A DNA stretch of 64,000 nucleotides from Treponema_B putidum (GCF_007830595.1 NZ_VLLD01000012.1); one strand, 5' to 3'; shown: positions 50,457-59,068, counted from the first letter of the stretch. Made by a program: numbers and translations. Notes: generated by a model from the letters alone, not told the origin.

Positions 50457-52235
50457 TTATTTTTTCCAATTTGCTTCAGGTAAAGCTCTTGCCCAGTTCC
50501 ACAAAGCTGTGGTATGGAAGTTTTCCAATTTATCAGTAAACAGGTCAAAGTAATTATTTGAGTAAACAGGGATAACGGGAACTTCTTTATTCATAACGGT
50601 TACGAACTTTCTCCAGTTTTTTCTGTACTCTTCTCTTCCCGTTACAGGGTGAGCATTTTCGATGTCATCAAGCAGTTGATCCCATTCTGCAGGTGTATAG
50701 GTAGAACCTCCAGAGAACATTACATTATTGCTTGAGGGCTGTCCCCAAGGCATAATGAGGTTAGTTGCATAGTCGGCTTTGGGGTTGGCTTTAAGTACAT
50801 AGCCTACACCGCCTACGAAGGCATGGTATGTTCTTTCTTCTTGAGTATCCCCTGTCCAGTGGCTGTACATTACGGGCCAATCAAGACCTGTCAAAGTTAC
50901 TTTGAAGCCGAGCTTTGAAACATAAGCATCATTGAATACTAGGTTATATGTATCCGACCAGAAAGGTGTGTAAGTAATCTTGATTTCAAGTGGTTTTCCT
51001 TCCCAAAGGTAGCCTGATTTTGCATTACCTGTAAGTTTTGCATAGTTTCCGTCTGTTCTCTTGGCTGCTGCATCAAGAAGCTCCTGAGCTTTTGCAATAT
51101 TTGCAGCTTCATCGAATTTTCCGTTGGCATCCAAGATATCATAGCTTGTTAAGGTTTTTTCGAATCTACCAACGGCAGAAGTACCGATAAGGTTTGCTTC
51201 ATCATCATCCCACAATGTCCAGTCGTTTTTGGAGTAGGGGCCGTTAGAAGAAATACCGTATTGACCTAAGAAAAGCTCAATGATTTTTGGTCTGTTAAGA
51301 ACATAGGCAAAGGCTTGGCGTACTTCCGTAAGGGAAGTGGGGCCGAAGTTACAGTGGAGGGCGATTGTTCCTCCTCCGTGTCTGTAGTAGTTGGTATAAG
51401 CAAAACCGGGCTTATCCTTAACGGGGTCAATTTTTTCGGCTTGACCTTGACCTGTCAGCATGTCTACTTCACCCTGAAGGAGCTGGTCAAGTTCTGTTTC
51501 GCTGGGAACAACTTTAACGATTACCTCTTTGATGGCAGGTACTTTGCCGAGATAATCTTTGTAAGCTTCCAACTTAACATATTCGCCTTCCTTGTACTCG
51601 GCCATCTTGTAGGGGCCGTAGCCGATTGGGTTTGAAATATGCTTTTTTACATACTGCTGTACTGTAAGACCTTCTTCCTTTGCACCCTTTGTGAAGGTTT
51701 CTTCGGGGAAGAGGTAATAAGTACTGAATACGGCTGTGTCAATGGTATAGCTGACTTTTTTAAGATGGAAAGTTACGGTATTTGCAGCTTCATCAATTTC
51801 AATACTTTCAACATAGTCGTTGAGTGTTGACGATCCTCCCGTATCGCTTAAAGCTTTTGTGTCCATGTAAAAGTCATAGGTAAACTTTACGTCCTTTGCA
51901 GTAAGGGCTTCGCCGTTGTGGAATTTTGCACCTTTTACAAGCTTAAATGTCCATGTTTTGAGGTCATCGCTTACCTTTTTTTCTGCAACGAGAAGAGAAT
52001 CTTCAACTTGGCCTTTGGAATTTTCATTCATAAGACCGAATGCCCAAACCAACTTTCGGATATCGTTGTCATAAGTTGAATTTGTCCAGCCTGAGTAAAA
52101 ATCTCCGTTAAACTCAGCTGAAGCTACAACGAATGGTTTTTCGTTGGTAGTAGTTGTTGCCGTATTGTTTCCGCCGCATGCTATTACGGAAAAAGCCAGC
52201 ACCAGTGTTACAATTAGCACCACGATTTTTTTCAT
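50457..52235 (-). CDS. oppA: Oligopeptide-binding lipoprotein OppA
   Basis: 592-residue solute-binding lipoprotein (SBP_bac_5). ATG 52235 (MKKIVVLIVTLVLAF) follows TGGAGG; the lipobox is SVIAC. Family landmarks: WTFKLVKGAKFHNGEALTAKDV, GPYKMAEYKEGEYVKLEAY and GTIALHCNFGPTSLTEVRQAF. It captures peptides for OppBCDF. In T. denticola an OppA homologue also binds host proteins; whether it is this copy cannot be decided here. It is first gene of the operon. Confidence 0.93.
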   Translation of the reverse strand: MKKIVVLIVTLVLAFSVIACGGNNTATTTTNEKPFVVASAEFNGDFYSGWTNSTYDNDIRKLVWAFGLMNENSKGQVEDSLLVAEKKVSDDLKTWTFKLVKGAKFHNGEALTAKDVKFTYDFYMDTKALSDTGGSSTLNDYVESIEIDEAANTVTFHLKKVSYTIDTAVFSTYYLFPEETFTKGAKEEGLTVQQYVKKHISNPIGYGPYKMAEYKEGEYVKLEAYKDYLGKVPAIKEVIVKVVPSETELDQLLQGEVDMLTGQGQAEKIDPVKDKPGFAYTNYYRHGGGTIALHCNFGPTSLTEVRQAFAYVLNRPKIIELFLGQYGISSNGPYSKNDWTLWDDDEANLIGTSAVGRFEKTLTSYDILDANGKFDEAANIAKAQELLDAAAKRTDGNYAKLTGNAKSGYLWEGKPLEIKITYTPFWSDTYNLVFNDAYVSKLGFKVTLTGLDWPVMYSHWTGDTQEERTYHAFVGGVGYVLKANPKADYATNLIMPWGQPSSNNVMFSGGSTYTPAEWDQLLDDIENAHPVTGREEYRKNWRKFVTVMNKEVPVIPVYSNNYFDLFTDKLENFHTTALWNWARALPEANWKK

Positions 52236-52257
52236 AGTGTCCTCCAAGTATTTTAGT

Positions 52258-52310
52258 CGGTAACATAAATTACCGCAACGGATTATATCATAAAATGATA
52301 AAAATGTAAA
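52258..52310 (-). promoter_or_regulatory. oppA promoter with 5'-terminal hairpin
   Basis: On the minus strand TTTACA (52310-52305), 17-nt spacer, perfect TATAAT (52287-52282). The predicted start at 52275 is the first base of a CGGTAA/TTACCG hairpin (52275-52258), which would cap the mRNA and resist 5' decay. Confidence 0.7.
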
Positions 52311-52489
52311 GATTAAGGCAAAAAAAAATTTTGACAAAAAATTTTGCCGGTCTTGCCTTTTTTTTTGTTTTGCTATATAATTCCGGTCTTAATTATGTAA
52401 AAATTCTTTTTCAAAAAGAAAAGCTCGTTCCCGGACTTTTTGAGGCATTTTGCATTTGCCGTTTTACTGACGATGCAAAGGAATTTATT

Positions 52490-53395
52490 TTGACTAATAA
52501 CAAGATTAATTTTTTATCGCGCTTGGCTCTTTTAATTGTCGCTATAGTATGGGGTAGTTCTCTTGTTGTTGTAAGCGGAACTACTGATTTTTTTAACCCG
52601 AATTTTTTGTTGGGGTTAAGGTTTTCTATTGCCTGTATCTTGCTTTGTCTTATTTTTTATCGAAAATTAAAACTCATAGATAAAGATTATCTCATAAACG
52701 GGGTAATTGTAGGTTTCTTCCTTTTTATAGCTTATTCCAGTCAAACTTTCGGTGTTACAACCGCAGGAGGTCTTCCCGGACGCAGTGCCTTTTTATCGGC
52801 TTCCTATTGTGTAATAGTGCCTTTTTTGGGTTGGCTTGTAAATAAAGTTCGTCCCGATAGGTATAACGCCTCTGCTGCGGTTTTGTGTATTTTAGGAATA
52901 GGGTTTGTATCTTTTAAGGACTTAGTTCTTTCATCATCTGTAGGAATAACCATGGGAGACCTTTATGCTCTTTTAAGCGGTCTTCTTTTTGCCAGTCATA
53001 TTATAAGTATTACCCGACTAAGCAAAAGAAAGGATCCCATTCTTATGACTATTATTCAGTTCGGAACGGCTGCTATACTTTCATGGCTTGTAACCCTTAT
53101 TTTTGAAGATAACAGCACAATAGTTTGGTCTTATTCATCTATCGGCTCTGTGCTGTACCTTGCTGCAATTTGTACGGGCCTGGCTCTTCTTTTACAAAAT
53201 ATAGGACAAAAGCACACCGATGCTTCAAGTGCCGCCATTATCTTAGGTCTTGAATCTATTTTCGGAATTATCTTTTCAGTTATATTTAAGGGTGAAAATC
53301 TTGACATTTATTCGGTTTTTGGTTTTATCTTAATTTTTATAGCGATAATAATTTCGGAAACAAAGCTTTCATTTTTAAAAAAAGCAAAAGCTTAA
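52490..53395 (+). CDS. EamA/DMT-superfamily transporter
   Basis: 302 residues from a TTG at 52490 behind AAAGGA; the open frame extends upstream to 52331 but that part is not membrane-like and overlaps the oppA promoter. Ten hydrophobic segments. The first EamA repeat opens LALLIVAIVWGSSLVV and the second has GDLYALLSGLLFASHIISI. The end FGFILIFIAIIISETK is typical. Substrate unknown. It is divergent from oppA and upstream of metK. Confidence 0.8.
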   Translation: MTNNKINFLSRLALLIVAIVWGSSLVVVSGTTDFFNPNFLLGLRFSIACILLCLIFYRKLKLIDKDYLINGVIVGFFLFIAYSSQTFGVTTAGGLPGRSAFLSASYCVIVPFLGWLVNKVRPDRYNASAAVLCILGIGFVSFKDLVLSSSVGITMGDLYALLSGLLFASHIISITRLSKRKDPILMTIIQFGTAAILSWLVTLIFEDNSTIVWSYSSIGSVLYLAAICTGLALLLQNIGQKHTDASSAAIILGLESIFGIIFSVIFKGENLDIYSVFGFILIFIAIIISETKLSFLKKAKA

Positions 53396-53406
53396 AAAAG
53401 CACCTG

Positions 53407-53478
53407 TTTCTTAAAGATGTGCTAAACCGGTTTTTTAAAGATAAGCTAAACCGGTTTCTTAAAAATGTACTAAAATAA
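53407..53478 (+). repeat. 24-nt tandem repeat, three units
   Basis: Units at 53407-53430, 53431-53454 and 53455-53478 share TTTCTTAAAGAT then GCTAAACCGG, the third being diverged. They lie between the DMT stop codon and the metK promoter. Confidence 0.8.
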
Positions 53479-53509
53479 ACTTTTTATATTTTTGTAGAAA
53501 AACGTATAC

Positions 53510-53539
53510 TTGAAAAATTACTGAATTTTGTGATATACT
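53510..53539 (+). promoter_or_regulatory. Promoter of metK
   Basis: TTGAAA (53510-53515), 18-nt spacer, TATACT (53534-53539). The short leader has no room for a SAM riboswitch. Confidence 0.6.
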
Positions 53540-53575
53540 ATCAATTCTGAAAATATTATTAAATGAGAGGTTAAT

Positions 53576-54745
53576 ATGAAAAATAATATAAGTTATTTTA
53601 CATCAGAGTCGGTAAGCGAGGGACATCCCGATAAGCTATGCGATCAGATTTCGGATGCCGTTTTAGATGCATGTTTAAGGGATGACCCTGAAAGTCATGT
53701 AGCCTGCGAAACCTTTGCATCGACTGCCTTGGTCCTTGTTGGCGGAGAAATAACCACCGATACCTATGTCGATATACAAGACATTGCACGTACTATAGCT
53801 GAAGAAATAGGGTATACAAATACCGATTTCGGCTTGGATTGTCATTCTATGGCCGTTATGAATATGATTCATTCCCAGTCTCCCGACATTTCACAAGGGG
53901 TAGACGGTACGGGACTCGATGAATATAAGGGCCAGCAGGGGGCAGGAGATCAGGGTATGATGTTCGGTTTTGCATGTAAAGAAACCCCTGAATTAATGCC
54001 CGCTCCTATTATGTTTTCTCATTCAGTTTTGCGTTATGCGGCAAAGCTTAGAAAAGAAAAGGTTATTCCTTGGCTTCGTCCCGATTCCAAGACTCAGATT
54101 ACCGTAAAATATGAAGGCTTTAAACCCATTAAAATAGATACGGTTGTGCTTTCTCATCAACATTATCCCGATGTTCAATATGATGAGTTAAAGCATACTC
54201 TGATAAATCAGGTTATTAAGCCGGTTTTAGGTCCGACAGGGCTTTTAGCCGATGATACCAAATATTTTATCAATCCCACAGGCCGATTTGTTATAGGAGG
54301 CCCTTTCGGAGATACGGGGCTTACCGGCAGGAAAATAATCGTAGACACCTACGGCGGAATGGGAAGACATGGGGGAGGCGCTTTTTCGGGTAAAGATCCG
54401 TCAAAGGTTGACCGCTCTGCTGCCTACATGGCTCGATATATTGCAAAAAACGTAGTAGCCGCAGACCTTGCACGCCGCTGTGAGCTTCAGTTAGCCTACG
54501 CAATCGGTGTTCCATTCCCTGTTGCCGTCAGGGTAGATACTTTCGGTACAGGTGAAGTTCCTGAGGAAAAAATAGAAAAGGCAATAAAAGAAGTTTTTGA
54601 TATGTCCCCGGCAGGCATTATAAAGGCCCTCGATTTAAAACGCCCTATCTATAAAGAAACGGCAGCCTACGGACACTTCGGCCGCCCCGAATTCTCATGG
54701 GAAAAAACCGACAAAACTGAAGCCTTAAAGAAGGCTATAAAATAA
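53576..54745 (+). CDS. metK: S-adenosylmethionine synthetase
   Basis: 389 residues. The start FTSESVSEGHPDKLCDQISDA split by the ATP/Mg site, the hexapeptide GAGDQGMMFG, GGGAFSGKDPSKVDRSAAY and the C-terminal YGHFGRPEFSWE are invariant family features. It makes SAM from methionine and ATP. ATG 53576 has GAGAGG upstream. The hexokinase gene follows 41 nt later and may share the transcript. Confidence 0.97.
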   Translation: MKNNISYFTSESVSEGHPDKLCDQISDAVLDACLRDDPESHVACETFASTALVLVGGEITTDTYVDIQDIARTIAEEIGYTNTDFGLDCHSMAVMNMIHSQSPDISQGVDGTGLDEYKGQQGAGDQGMMFGFACKETPELMPAPIMFSHSVLRYAAKLRKEKVIPWLRPDSKTQITVKYEGFKPIKIDTVVLSHQHYPDVQYDELKHTLINQVIKPVLGPTGLLADDTKYFINPTGRFVIGGPFGDTGLTGRKIIVDTYGGMGRHGGGAFSGKDPSKVDRSAAYMARYIAKNVVAADLARRCELQLAYAIGVPFPVAVRVDTFGTGEVPEEKIEKAIKEVFDMSPAGIIKALDLKRPIYKETAAYGHFGRPEFSWEKTDKTEALKKAIK

Positions 54746-54786
54746 AGATTTCAGGTTTTTGTATTGATTTTAAGGGAATTATTTAA

Positions 54787-56100
54787 GTGAAAGAGATAGA
54801 TGACTTTTTTAAGCGAAATGATTTTGATTATAAAATAGATATTGAACATGCAGCTTCAATCCTTTTGGAAGATATGAAAAAAGGCTTGGAAAGCGAAAAT
54901 GAGTCTGTTTCTTCTATGGATATGATTCCCTTATGGAAAAACCTTCCCGACAGTCTTCCTAAGGATAAAAGAGTAATCATAATCGATGCCGGAGGTACTA
55001 ATTTTAGAGCGGGACTTGTTTATTTTGACAAAAAAGGAATGGCTGAAATTCTTTCTTTTTTTAAGCACCCTATGCCTGCCCTTGACAGGGAAATGACTAA
55101 TGAAGAATTTTTTGACAACATCGCGGAATACTTAGAGCCTTTAAAGGATGAGGCTGATGTGATTTCTTTTTGTTTTTCCTATGCCATAAAGATTTTTCCC
55201 GATGGAGGAGGGCAGGCTATTAAGCTTTCAAAAGAGATAAAGCTGCCCTATATCGGCGACTGTAAAATAAATGAGGGGCTTTTGCAAGCCTTATCTCGTA
55301 AGGGTTGGAAAAAAGTAAAAAAAATTATAATGGTAAACGATACCGCAGCAGTTCTTCAGTCCGGAATTTTTTCTGAAACCGACGATCAGAGCTTTGACTC
55401 TCACATAGGCTTTGTTCTAGGAACGGGTCTAAATTCTGCATATATCGAATACGGAAAAATTGAAAAACTCAAAACTACCGAATTTTACGATAAACCTCAG
55501 ATAATCGTATGCGAGTCTGGAAAAAGCAATAAGATTCCTCAAAGCAAATTCGATAAAATCTTATCCGAAAATTCCAATTTAAAAAATGAGTATTTTTTAG
55601 AAAGAATGTGTTCGGGTCGTTATTTGGGGGAGCTTTGTTCTATTGCGCTAAGGACGGGTGCTGCCGAGGGAATTTTTTCGCCTCTGTCAAATAAGATGCT
55701 TTTAAATTCGCGTAATTTTTCAAGCGAAGAAATTTCTTTATTTTTAAAAGAACAAAACCACGATAAAAATATTTTTTCAGGCATAATCGAAGCTCATTCG
55801 GTTTCGGAAGACTATGTTAAAATCTATTCTATATGTAAAAGTTTTTTTGAGAGGGCAGGAAGGCTTTCAGCTGCTGTTATAGCTGCAGCCTGTATAAAAA
55901 CCGGCAAAGGTAAATCAGCGGATAAACCTATCTGTATAAGTGCGGACGGTTCTATGTTCTTAAAAGGCTTTTTAATCAAGGAAAGAATCTTTAACAGTCT
56001 ACACTCTTTTTTGAATGAAAAAAAAGGAATTTTCTTTGTTTTAAAAACAAATGAAGAATCCGTTACCTTGGGTACGGCTCTGGCCGCTTTTTTAAATTAA
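54787..56100 (+). CDS. Hexokinase-family sugar kinase
   Basis: 437 residues from a GTG at 54787 behind AAGGGA. It belongs to the eukaryote-type hexokinase family (Hexokinase_1/_2) rather than bacterial ROK glucokinases. The phosphate-1 motif is IIDAGGTNFRAGLVYFD, the connect/phosphate-2 region has VNDTAAVL and HIGFVLGTGLNSAYIE, and the adenosine region near the C-terminus has ISADGSMFLKG. The N-terminal FFKRNDFDY helix is typical of treponemal homologues. It probably phosphorylates glucose or another hexose. Confidence 0.85.
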   Translation: MKEIDDFFKRNDFDYKIDIEHAASILLEDMKKGLESENESVSSMDMIPLWKNLPDSLPKDKRVIIIDAGGTNFRAGLVYFDKKGMAEILSFFKHPMPALDREMTNEEFFDNIAEYLEPLKDEADVISFCFSYAIKIFPDGGGQAIKLSKEIKLPYIGDCKINEGLLQALSRKGWKKVKKIIMVNDTAAVLQSGIFSETDDQSFDSHIGFVLGTGLNSAYIEYGKIEKLKTTEFYDKPQIIVCESGKSNKIPQSKFDKILSENSNLKNEYFLERMCSGRYLGELCSIALRTGAAEGIFSPLSNKMLLNSRNFSSEEISLFLKEQNHDKNIFSGIIEAHSVSEDYVKIYSICKSFFERAGRLSAAVIAAACIKTGKGKSADKPICISADGSMFLKGFLIKERIFNSLHSFLNEKKGIFFVLKTNEESVTLGTALAAFLN

Positions 56101-56398
56101 AAATTAAATAATAAATCTTAATTTTTTTTAATATGTTGACATTTTATTTTCTTTTTGCTAGAATATACTCAAGTAAACTGTAATGTTTATTGGAGATCAA
56201 AATGCGTAAATGAGTTTATATCTTTGAAGTAATTTTACTTCCGGCTTATAATACGGAAACAAAAGTGAAGGACTTTTTACGAATTTTGTTTTTTCATGCT
56301 CCTTCTTTTTGATTCTTTCCAAGATTCTCTTTAGCCCTTTTGTAAATTTATTTTAAAAAACTCGTTATCTCTAAATCTTTTTTTATGGAGGAGAGTTT
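56101..56398 (+). promoter_or_regulatory. Promoter and long leader of the yedE operon
   Basis: TTGACA (56136-56141), 17-nt spacer, TAGAAT (56159-56164). The leader is about 230 nt. It contains a GGAG-preceded four-codon ORF (56202-56213), a GAAGTA/TACTTC hairpin at 56226-56241 and a weak GAAGGA/TCCTTC stem followed by T residues (56267-56310). yedE has its own GGAGGAG site. Confidence 0.6.
56202..56213 (+). CDS. Minimal ORF ending in UGA in the selenium-operon leader
   Basis: ATG-CGT-AAA-TGA, six nt after GGAGA. Read through the UGA, the frame stays open for 32 more codons to a second TGA at 56310 and then to a TAA at 56343. No SECIS with a GU apical loop is seen right after the first UGA. 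It could be a leader peptide, a tiny selenoprotein frame or chance. Confidence 0.3.
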   Translation: MRK

Positions 56399-57448
56399 AT
56401 GAAAAAACATCTCATGGTTATTGTTACAGGTGCCGTGATCGGTATTGCGGCTCTCGTATTGGTTAGGTTCGGAAATCCGGGAAACATGGGTTTTTGTATT
56501 GCATGTTTTTTGCGGGACATTGCAGGGGCCTTAAAATTGCATAACGCAGGTGTTGTGCAGTATATGAGACCTGAGATAATCGGTCTTATAATCGGAGCCT
56601 TTTTTATGGCATTTGCAAAAAAGGAATTTAAACCAAGAGGAGGTTCGGCTGCCTTTACAAGGTTTACACTCGGCTTTTTTGTAATGATAGGAGCTTTGGT
56701 TTTCTTGGGCTGCCCTTTAAGAATGTTTTTGAGGTTAGGGGCTGGCGATTTAAATGCAATTTTCGGTTTGGTAGGCTTTGTTGCAGGAATTGTAATAGGT
56801 ATCTTCTTCTTAAATAAAAACTTTTCTCTTAGCAGGGCTTATAATCAATCCAAACAAGAAGGAATCATCCCCATCATATTTATGGTTGTTTTCTTTATAC
56901 TTTTGGTTGCCTTCCCCTCAGTTCTTGCCTTTAGTGAAAAAGGCCCCGGTTCTATGAAGGCTCCGATTTTCTTGGCTCTTGGTATAGGCCTTGTTGTAGG
57001 CGGCTTTGCACAAAGGAGCAGGATATGTACAGCCGGCGGTATTCGAGATGCAATTATGCTTAAAGATTTCCACCTATTATGGGGAAGCCTTACAATTCTT
57101 GTTACGGTATTGATCGGTTCTTTGATTTTGGGAAAATTCAATCCTGCTTTTGCAGGTCAGCCCGTAGCCCACACAGACGGCTTATGGAACGCTCTCGGAA
57201 TGGTTTTAGTCGGATGGGCAAGTGTTCTTTTGGGAGGATGTCCTTTAAGACAGCTTATTTTGACGGGCGAAGGAAACAGTGATTCCGCAGTTACCGTTGC
57301 AGGCCTTATAGCCGGTGCTGCTTTCGCTCATAACTTCGGTCTAGCTTCTTCCGGTAATGGGCCGACAAGTGCCGGAATGATAGCTGTTGTTGTAGGTTTT
57401 GCTTTTACGGCCTTTGTAAGTATTTATTATTCGCTGAAAAATAAATAA
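56399..57448 (+). CDS. yedE: Selenium-metabolism membrane protein YedE
   Basis: 349-residue membrane protein with about ten helices, of the YeeE/YedE family. The family motif occurs twice, as FLGCPLRMFLRLGAGD and LLGGCPLRQLILTGEGN, with cysteines positioned for sulfur or selenium substrate transfer; SRICTAGGIRDA is also conserved. In bacteria with selenium-dependent enzymes this protein clusters with YedF/TusA-like and SelD genes, as here. It is probably a transporter for a selenium or sulfur compound. ATG 56399 has GGAGGAG upstream. Confidence 0.88.
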   Translation: MKKHLMVIVTGAVIGIAALVLVRFGNPGNMGFCIACFLRDIAGALKLHNAGVVQYMRPEIIGLIIGAFFMAFAKKEFKPRGGSAAFTRFTLGFFVMIGALVFLGCPLRMFLRLGAGDLNAIFGLVGFVAGIVIGIFFLNKNFSLSRAYNQSKQEGIIPIIFMVVFFILLVAFPSVLAFSEKGPGSMKAPIFLALGIGLVVGGFAQRSRICTAGGIRDAIMLKDFHLLWGSLTILVTVLIGSLILGKFNPAFAGQPVAHTDGLWNALGMVLVGWASVLLGGCPLRQLILTGEGNSDSAVTVAGLIAGAAFAHNFGLASSGNGPTSAGMIAVVVGFAFTAFVSIYYSLKNK

Positions 57449-57454
57449 GGTTTT

Positions 57455-57517
57455 ATTAGGAGAAGCGATAAATAGCTCAGCAGAAATACTGCTTCGCTAT
57501 TTATCGATTAGGAGAAG
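57455..57517 (+). repeat. Hairpin flanked by a duplicated ribosome-binding segment
   Basis: ATTAGGAGAAG occurs at 57455-57465 and 57507-57517. Between them CGATAAATAGC pairs perfectly with GCTATTTATCG (57466-57506), with an inner AGCAG/CTGCT stem. Only the second copy of the site is placed to initiate the TusA-like gene. Confidence 0.7.
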
Positions 57518-57520
57518 ATT

Positions 57521-57730
57521 ATGTCTGATATTATTGTAGATGCTCGAGGGCTTGCTTGTCCTGAGCCTGTGGTTTTAACTAAAAAAGCTCTTGCAGTAAA
57601 TTCTGCGTTTGTTGTGTTGGTAGATAACGAAACTGCAAAAGAAAATGTAAAACGCTTTTGCGATAACTCAAAAGCACAAACAAAAATTGAGCCCAGTGAT
57701 GACGGCTGGAAAATTGCCGTATCAAAGTAA
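57521..57730 (+). CDS. TusA/SirA-like sulfurtransferase (YedF N-terminal type)
   Basis: 69 residues. The signature VDARGLACPEPVVLTKKAL has the catalytic Cys of the CPxP motif. In the selenium context these proteins correspond to the N-terminal half of YedF, and may carry persulfide or selenide-level species to SelD or its partners. ATG 57521 follows TTAGGAGAAG. It is coupled to the next gene (stop TAA overlaps ATG). Confidence 0.85.
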   Translation: MSDIIVDARGLACPEPVVLTKKALAVNSAFVVLVDNETAKENVKRFCDNSKAQTKIEPSDDGWKIAVSK

Positions 57731-57990
57731 TGAAAGAGTATTTAATTACCTTTCATACCCATTATGATTCTCTTGTCTGCATGAGAGCCGTGAACAAAAC
57801 GGATAATGCTGCGGCAGGAGAATTGACTGCAAAATTAATTCCTGTGCCACGCTCGGTAAGTTCAAGCTGCGGCACTGCATTAAAATTAGTTTTTAAAGAA
57901 GGGGTTATCTTCGATAAAGATTATTTTAGTCAATTTGATTACGACGCTTTTTATTCTTTAAGTGAAAACGGTAAGTATGTTGAAGTGTGA
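57730..57990 (+). CDS. DUF3343 protein
   Basis: 86-residue small protein, MKEYLITFHTHYDSLVCMRAV, with the family cysteine-containing strand RSVSSSCGTALKLVF. DUF3343 proteins are commonly found with YedE/YedF and selenium genes; the biochemical role is unknown. It overlaps the TusA-like stop codon by one base, so the two are translated together; in some species related domains are fused. Confidence 0.8.
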   Translation: MKEYLITFHTHYDSLVCMRAVNKTDNAAAGELTAKLIPVPRSVSSSCGTALKLVFKEGVIFDKDYFSQFDYDAFYSLSENGKYVEV

Positions 57991-57992
57991 TC

Positions 57993-58077
57993 GGTCATCT
58001 CTAAAAATCTTGTTGGATTTTAGAGATGACCAACGAGTTTTTCATAAGTCTTTATATATCAATGACTTATGAAAAAC
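57993..58077 (+). repeat. Two-hairpin repeat element, copy near DUF3343
   Basis: The first hairpin GGTCATCTCTAAAA/TTTTAGAGATGACC (57993-58031) has the inner core ATCTTGTTGGAT. The second is GTTTTTCATAAGTC/GACTTATGAAAAAC (58037-58077), followed by ATCG. The same layout recurs at 58981-59070 upstream of selD. A third 11-bp hairpin (GCCTCTAAAAA arm) follows at 58096-58132. Confidence 0.75.
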
Positions 58078-58147
58078 ATCGTAAATTAAATTTGAGGAAA
58101 GCCTCTAAAAACTGATGTTTTTAGAGGCTTCCAATAGTGCGATTAAA

Positions 58148-58210
58148 GGCGGCAGTGTTACGGAAACTTTCCGGTTTGGAGCATTTCTATAAATACTGCC
58201 GCCGCTTTTT
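58148..58210 (+). terminator. Terminator of the yedE operon
   Basis: GGCGGCAGT (58148-58156) pairs with ACTGCCGCC (58195-58203), with an inner CGGAAA/TTTCCG stem, followed by GCTTTTTT. It lies between convergent genes. Confidence 0.75.
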
Positions 58211-58240
58211 TATTCGTGCGTCGTTGTATTGTCTAAAAGT

Positions 58241-58870
58241 CTATTTTGTTTTTAACGCATCCAATTTTTGTTTTAATTCTGCAAGGGCATTTTCTATTTC
58301 TTCATAAGTTTCTAAAGTTTCCAGATGAGCTTTTCCTTCTTTAACTATTTTTTCCAATTTTTTTTGTTCTCCCTTTTTATAGTTGTCGGGATTTTTGTAG
58401 TTTTCAAGCTCCTTAATTGAAGCATCTAAGGCCAATGCTTGAAGAACAGCCTCTTTTACCGCTAGAGAAGAAGCCGTCGCTCCTCCTACTGCATCGGCTC
58501 CCGGGCTGCCTGGAAAGCCTACATCCATTTTTTTTATGTCTTTTAATGTCAAGTTTTTATACTTTTCAAAGCCTTTTCCTGATAAATATTTTTTCCAGTA
58601 AACTTTGTTGCTTGCTGCAGTTCCTATAACATCGGCTTCGATAGATGCCTCCGTGTTTTTTTCGTCATCGCTTACTTTTATAACTTTACCTTGTTCATCA
58701 ATGGCTACATCAATACATACCGAATATCCGTACTCATAATTAGAACCGGTAGAGGATGAGCCTGCTACTTTTGAAGTACCATAAAGCAGCTCCGGTTCAC
58801 TAGCAAAAGCAAATACTAAAAGAGCCGTTATAAAGAACCCTATAGCTTTTATCTTTTTACTTATTTTCAT
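58241..58870 (-). CDS. FMN-binding-domain exported protein
   Basis: 209 residues from ATG 58870 (MKISKKIKAIGFF, behind GGAGAAAG) with an N-terminal signal peptide or anchor. The segment GADAVGGATASSLAVKEAV matches the covalent flavinylation signature of RnfG/NqrC-type FMN-binding domains (Ser/Thr in GATxSS). The C-terminal ~60 residues are a charged helix (KKGEQKKLEKIVKEGKAH). Likely an extracytoplasmic flavoprotein electron carrier. It is divergent from selD, inside the selenium cluster. Confidence 0.8.
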   Translation of the reverse strand: MKISKKIKAIGFFITALLVFAFASEPELLYGTSKVAGSSSTGSNYEYGYSVCIDVAIDEQGKVIKVSDDEKNTEASIEADVIGTAASNKVYWKKYLSGKGFEKYKNLTLKDIKKMDVGFPGSPGADAVGGATASSLAVKEAVLQALALDASIKELENYKNPDNYKKGEQKKLEKIVKEGKAHLETLETYEEIENALAELKQKLDALKTK

Positions 58871-58949
58871 AATCTTTCTCCGTAAATAAAATTTTGTTAG
58901 AAAGAGTATACTATTATTAAATTGAATTTTCAATACCTTTTTTCTTGGC

Positions 58950-58978
58950 TTGACTATAATCTAAAATTATGAGATACT
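58950..58978 (+). promoter_or_regulatory. Promoter of selD
   Basis: TTGACT (58950-58955), 17-nt spacer, GATACT (58973-58978). The predicted start at about 58985 would put the mRNA 5' end inside the first hairpin of the 58981-59070 element. Confidence 0.6.
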
Positions 58979-58980
58979 AT

Positions 58981-59068
58981 GGCCATCTTTAAAAATCTTG
59001 CCGGATTTTTAAAGATGGCCGGTGAGTTTAAAATTAAGGCCTTATATTTCGATGACTCAATTTTAAAC
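58981..59068 (+). repeat. Two-hairpin repeat element in the selD leader
   Basis: A 17-bp first stem (58981-58997 with 59004-59020, loop TTGCCG) is followed by GTTTAAAATT/AATTTTAAAC (59026-59068) and ATCGCAAAT. It shares the inner core and the GAGTTT ... AAACATCG frame with 57993-58080. Confidence 0.75.

Noticed and set aside
52331..52489. N-terminal extension of the DMT transporter
   Set aside because: It overlaps the oppA promoter and encodes a non-membrane, Cys/Phe-rich stretch. The TTG at 52490 has a ribosome-binding site and directly precedes the first EamA helix.
53395..53575. SAM riboswitch upstream of metK
   Set aside because: The region is a short AT-rich stretch with tandem repeats; the promoter leaves a leader of only ~30 nt, too small for a SAM aptamer.
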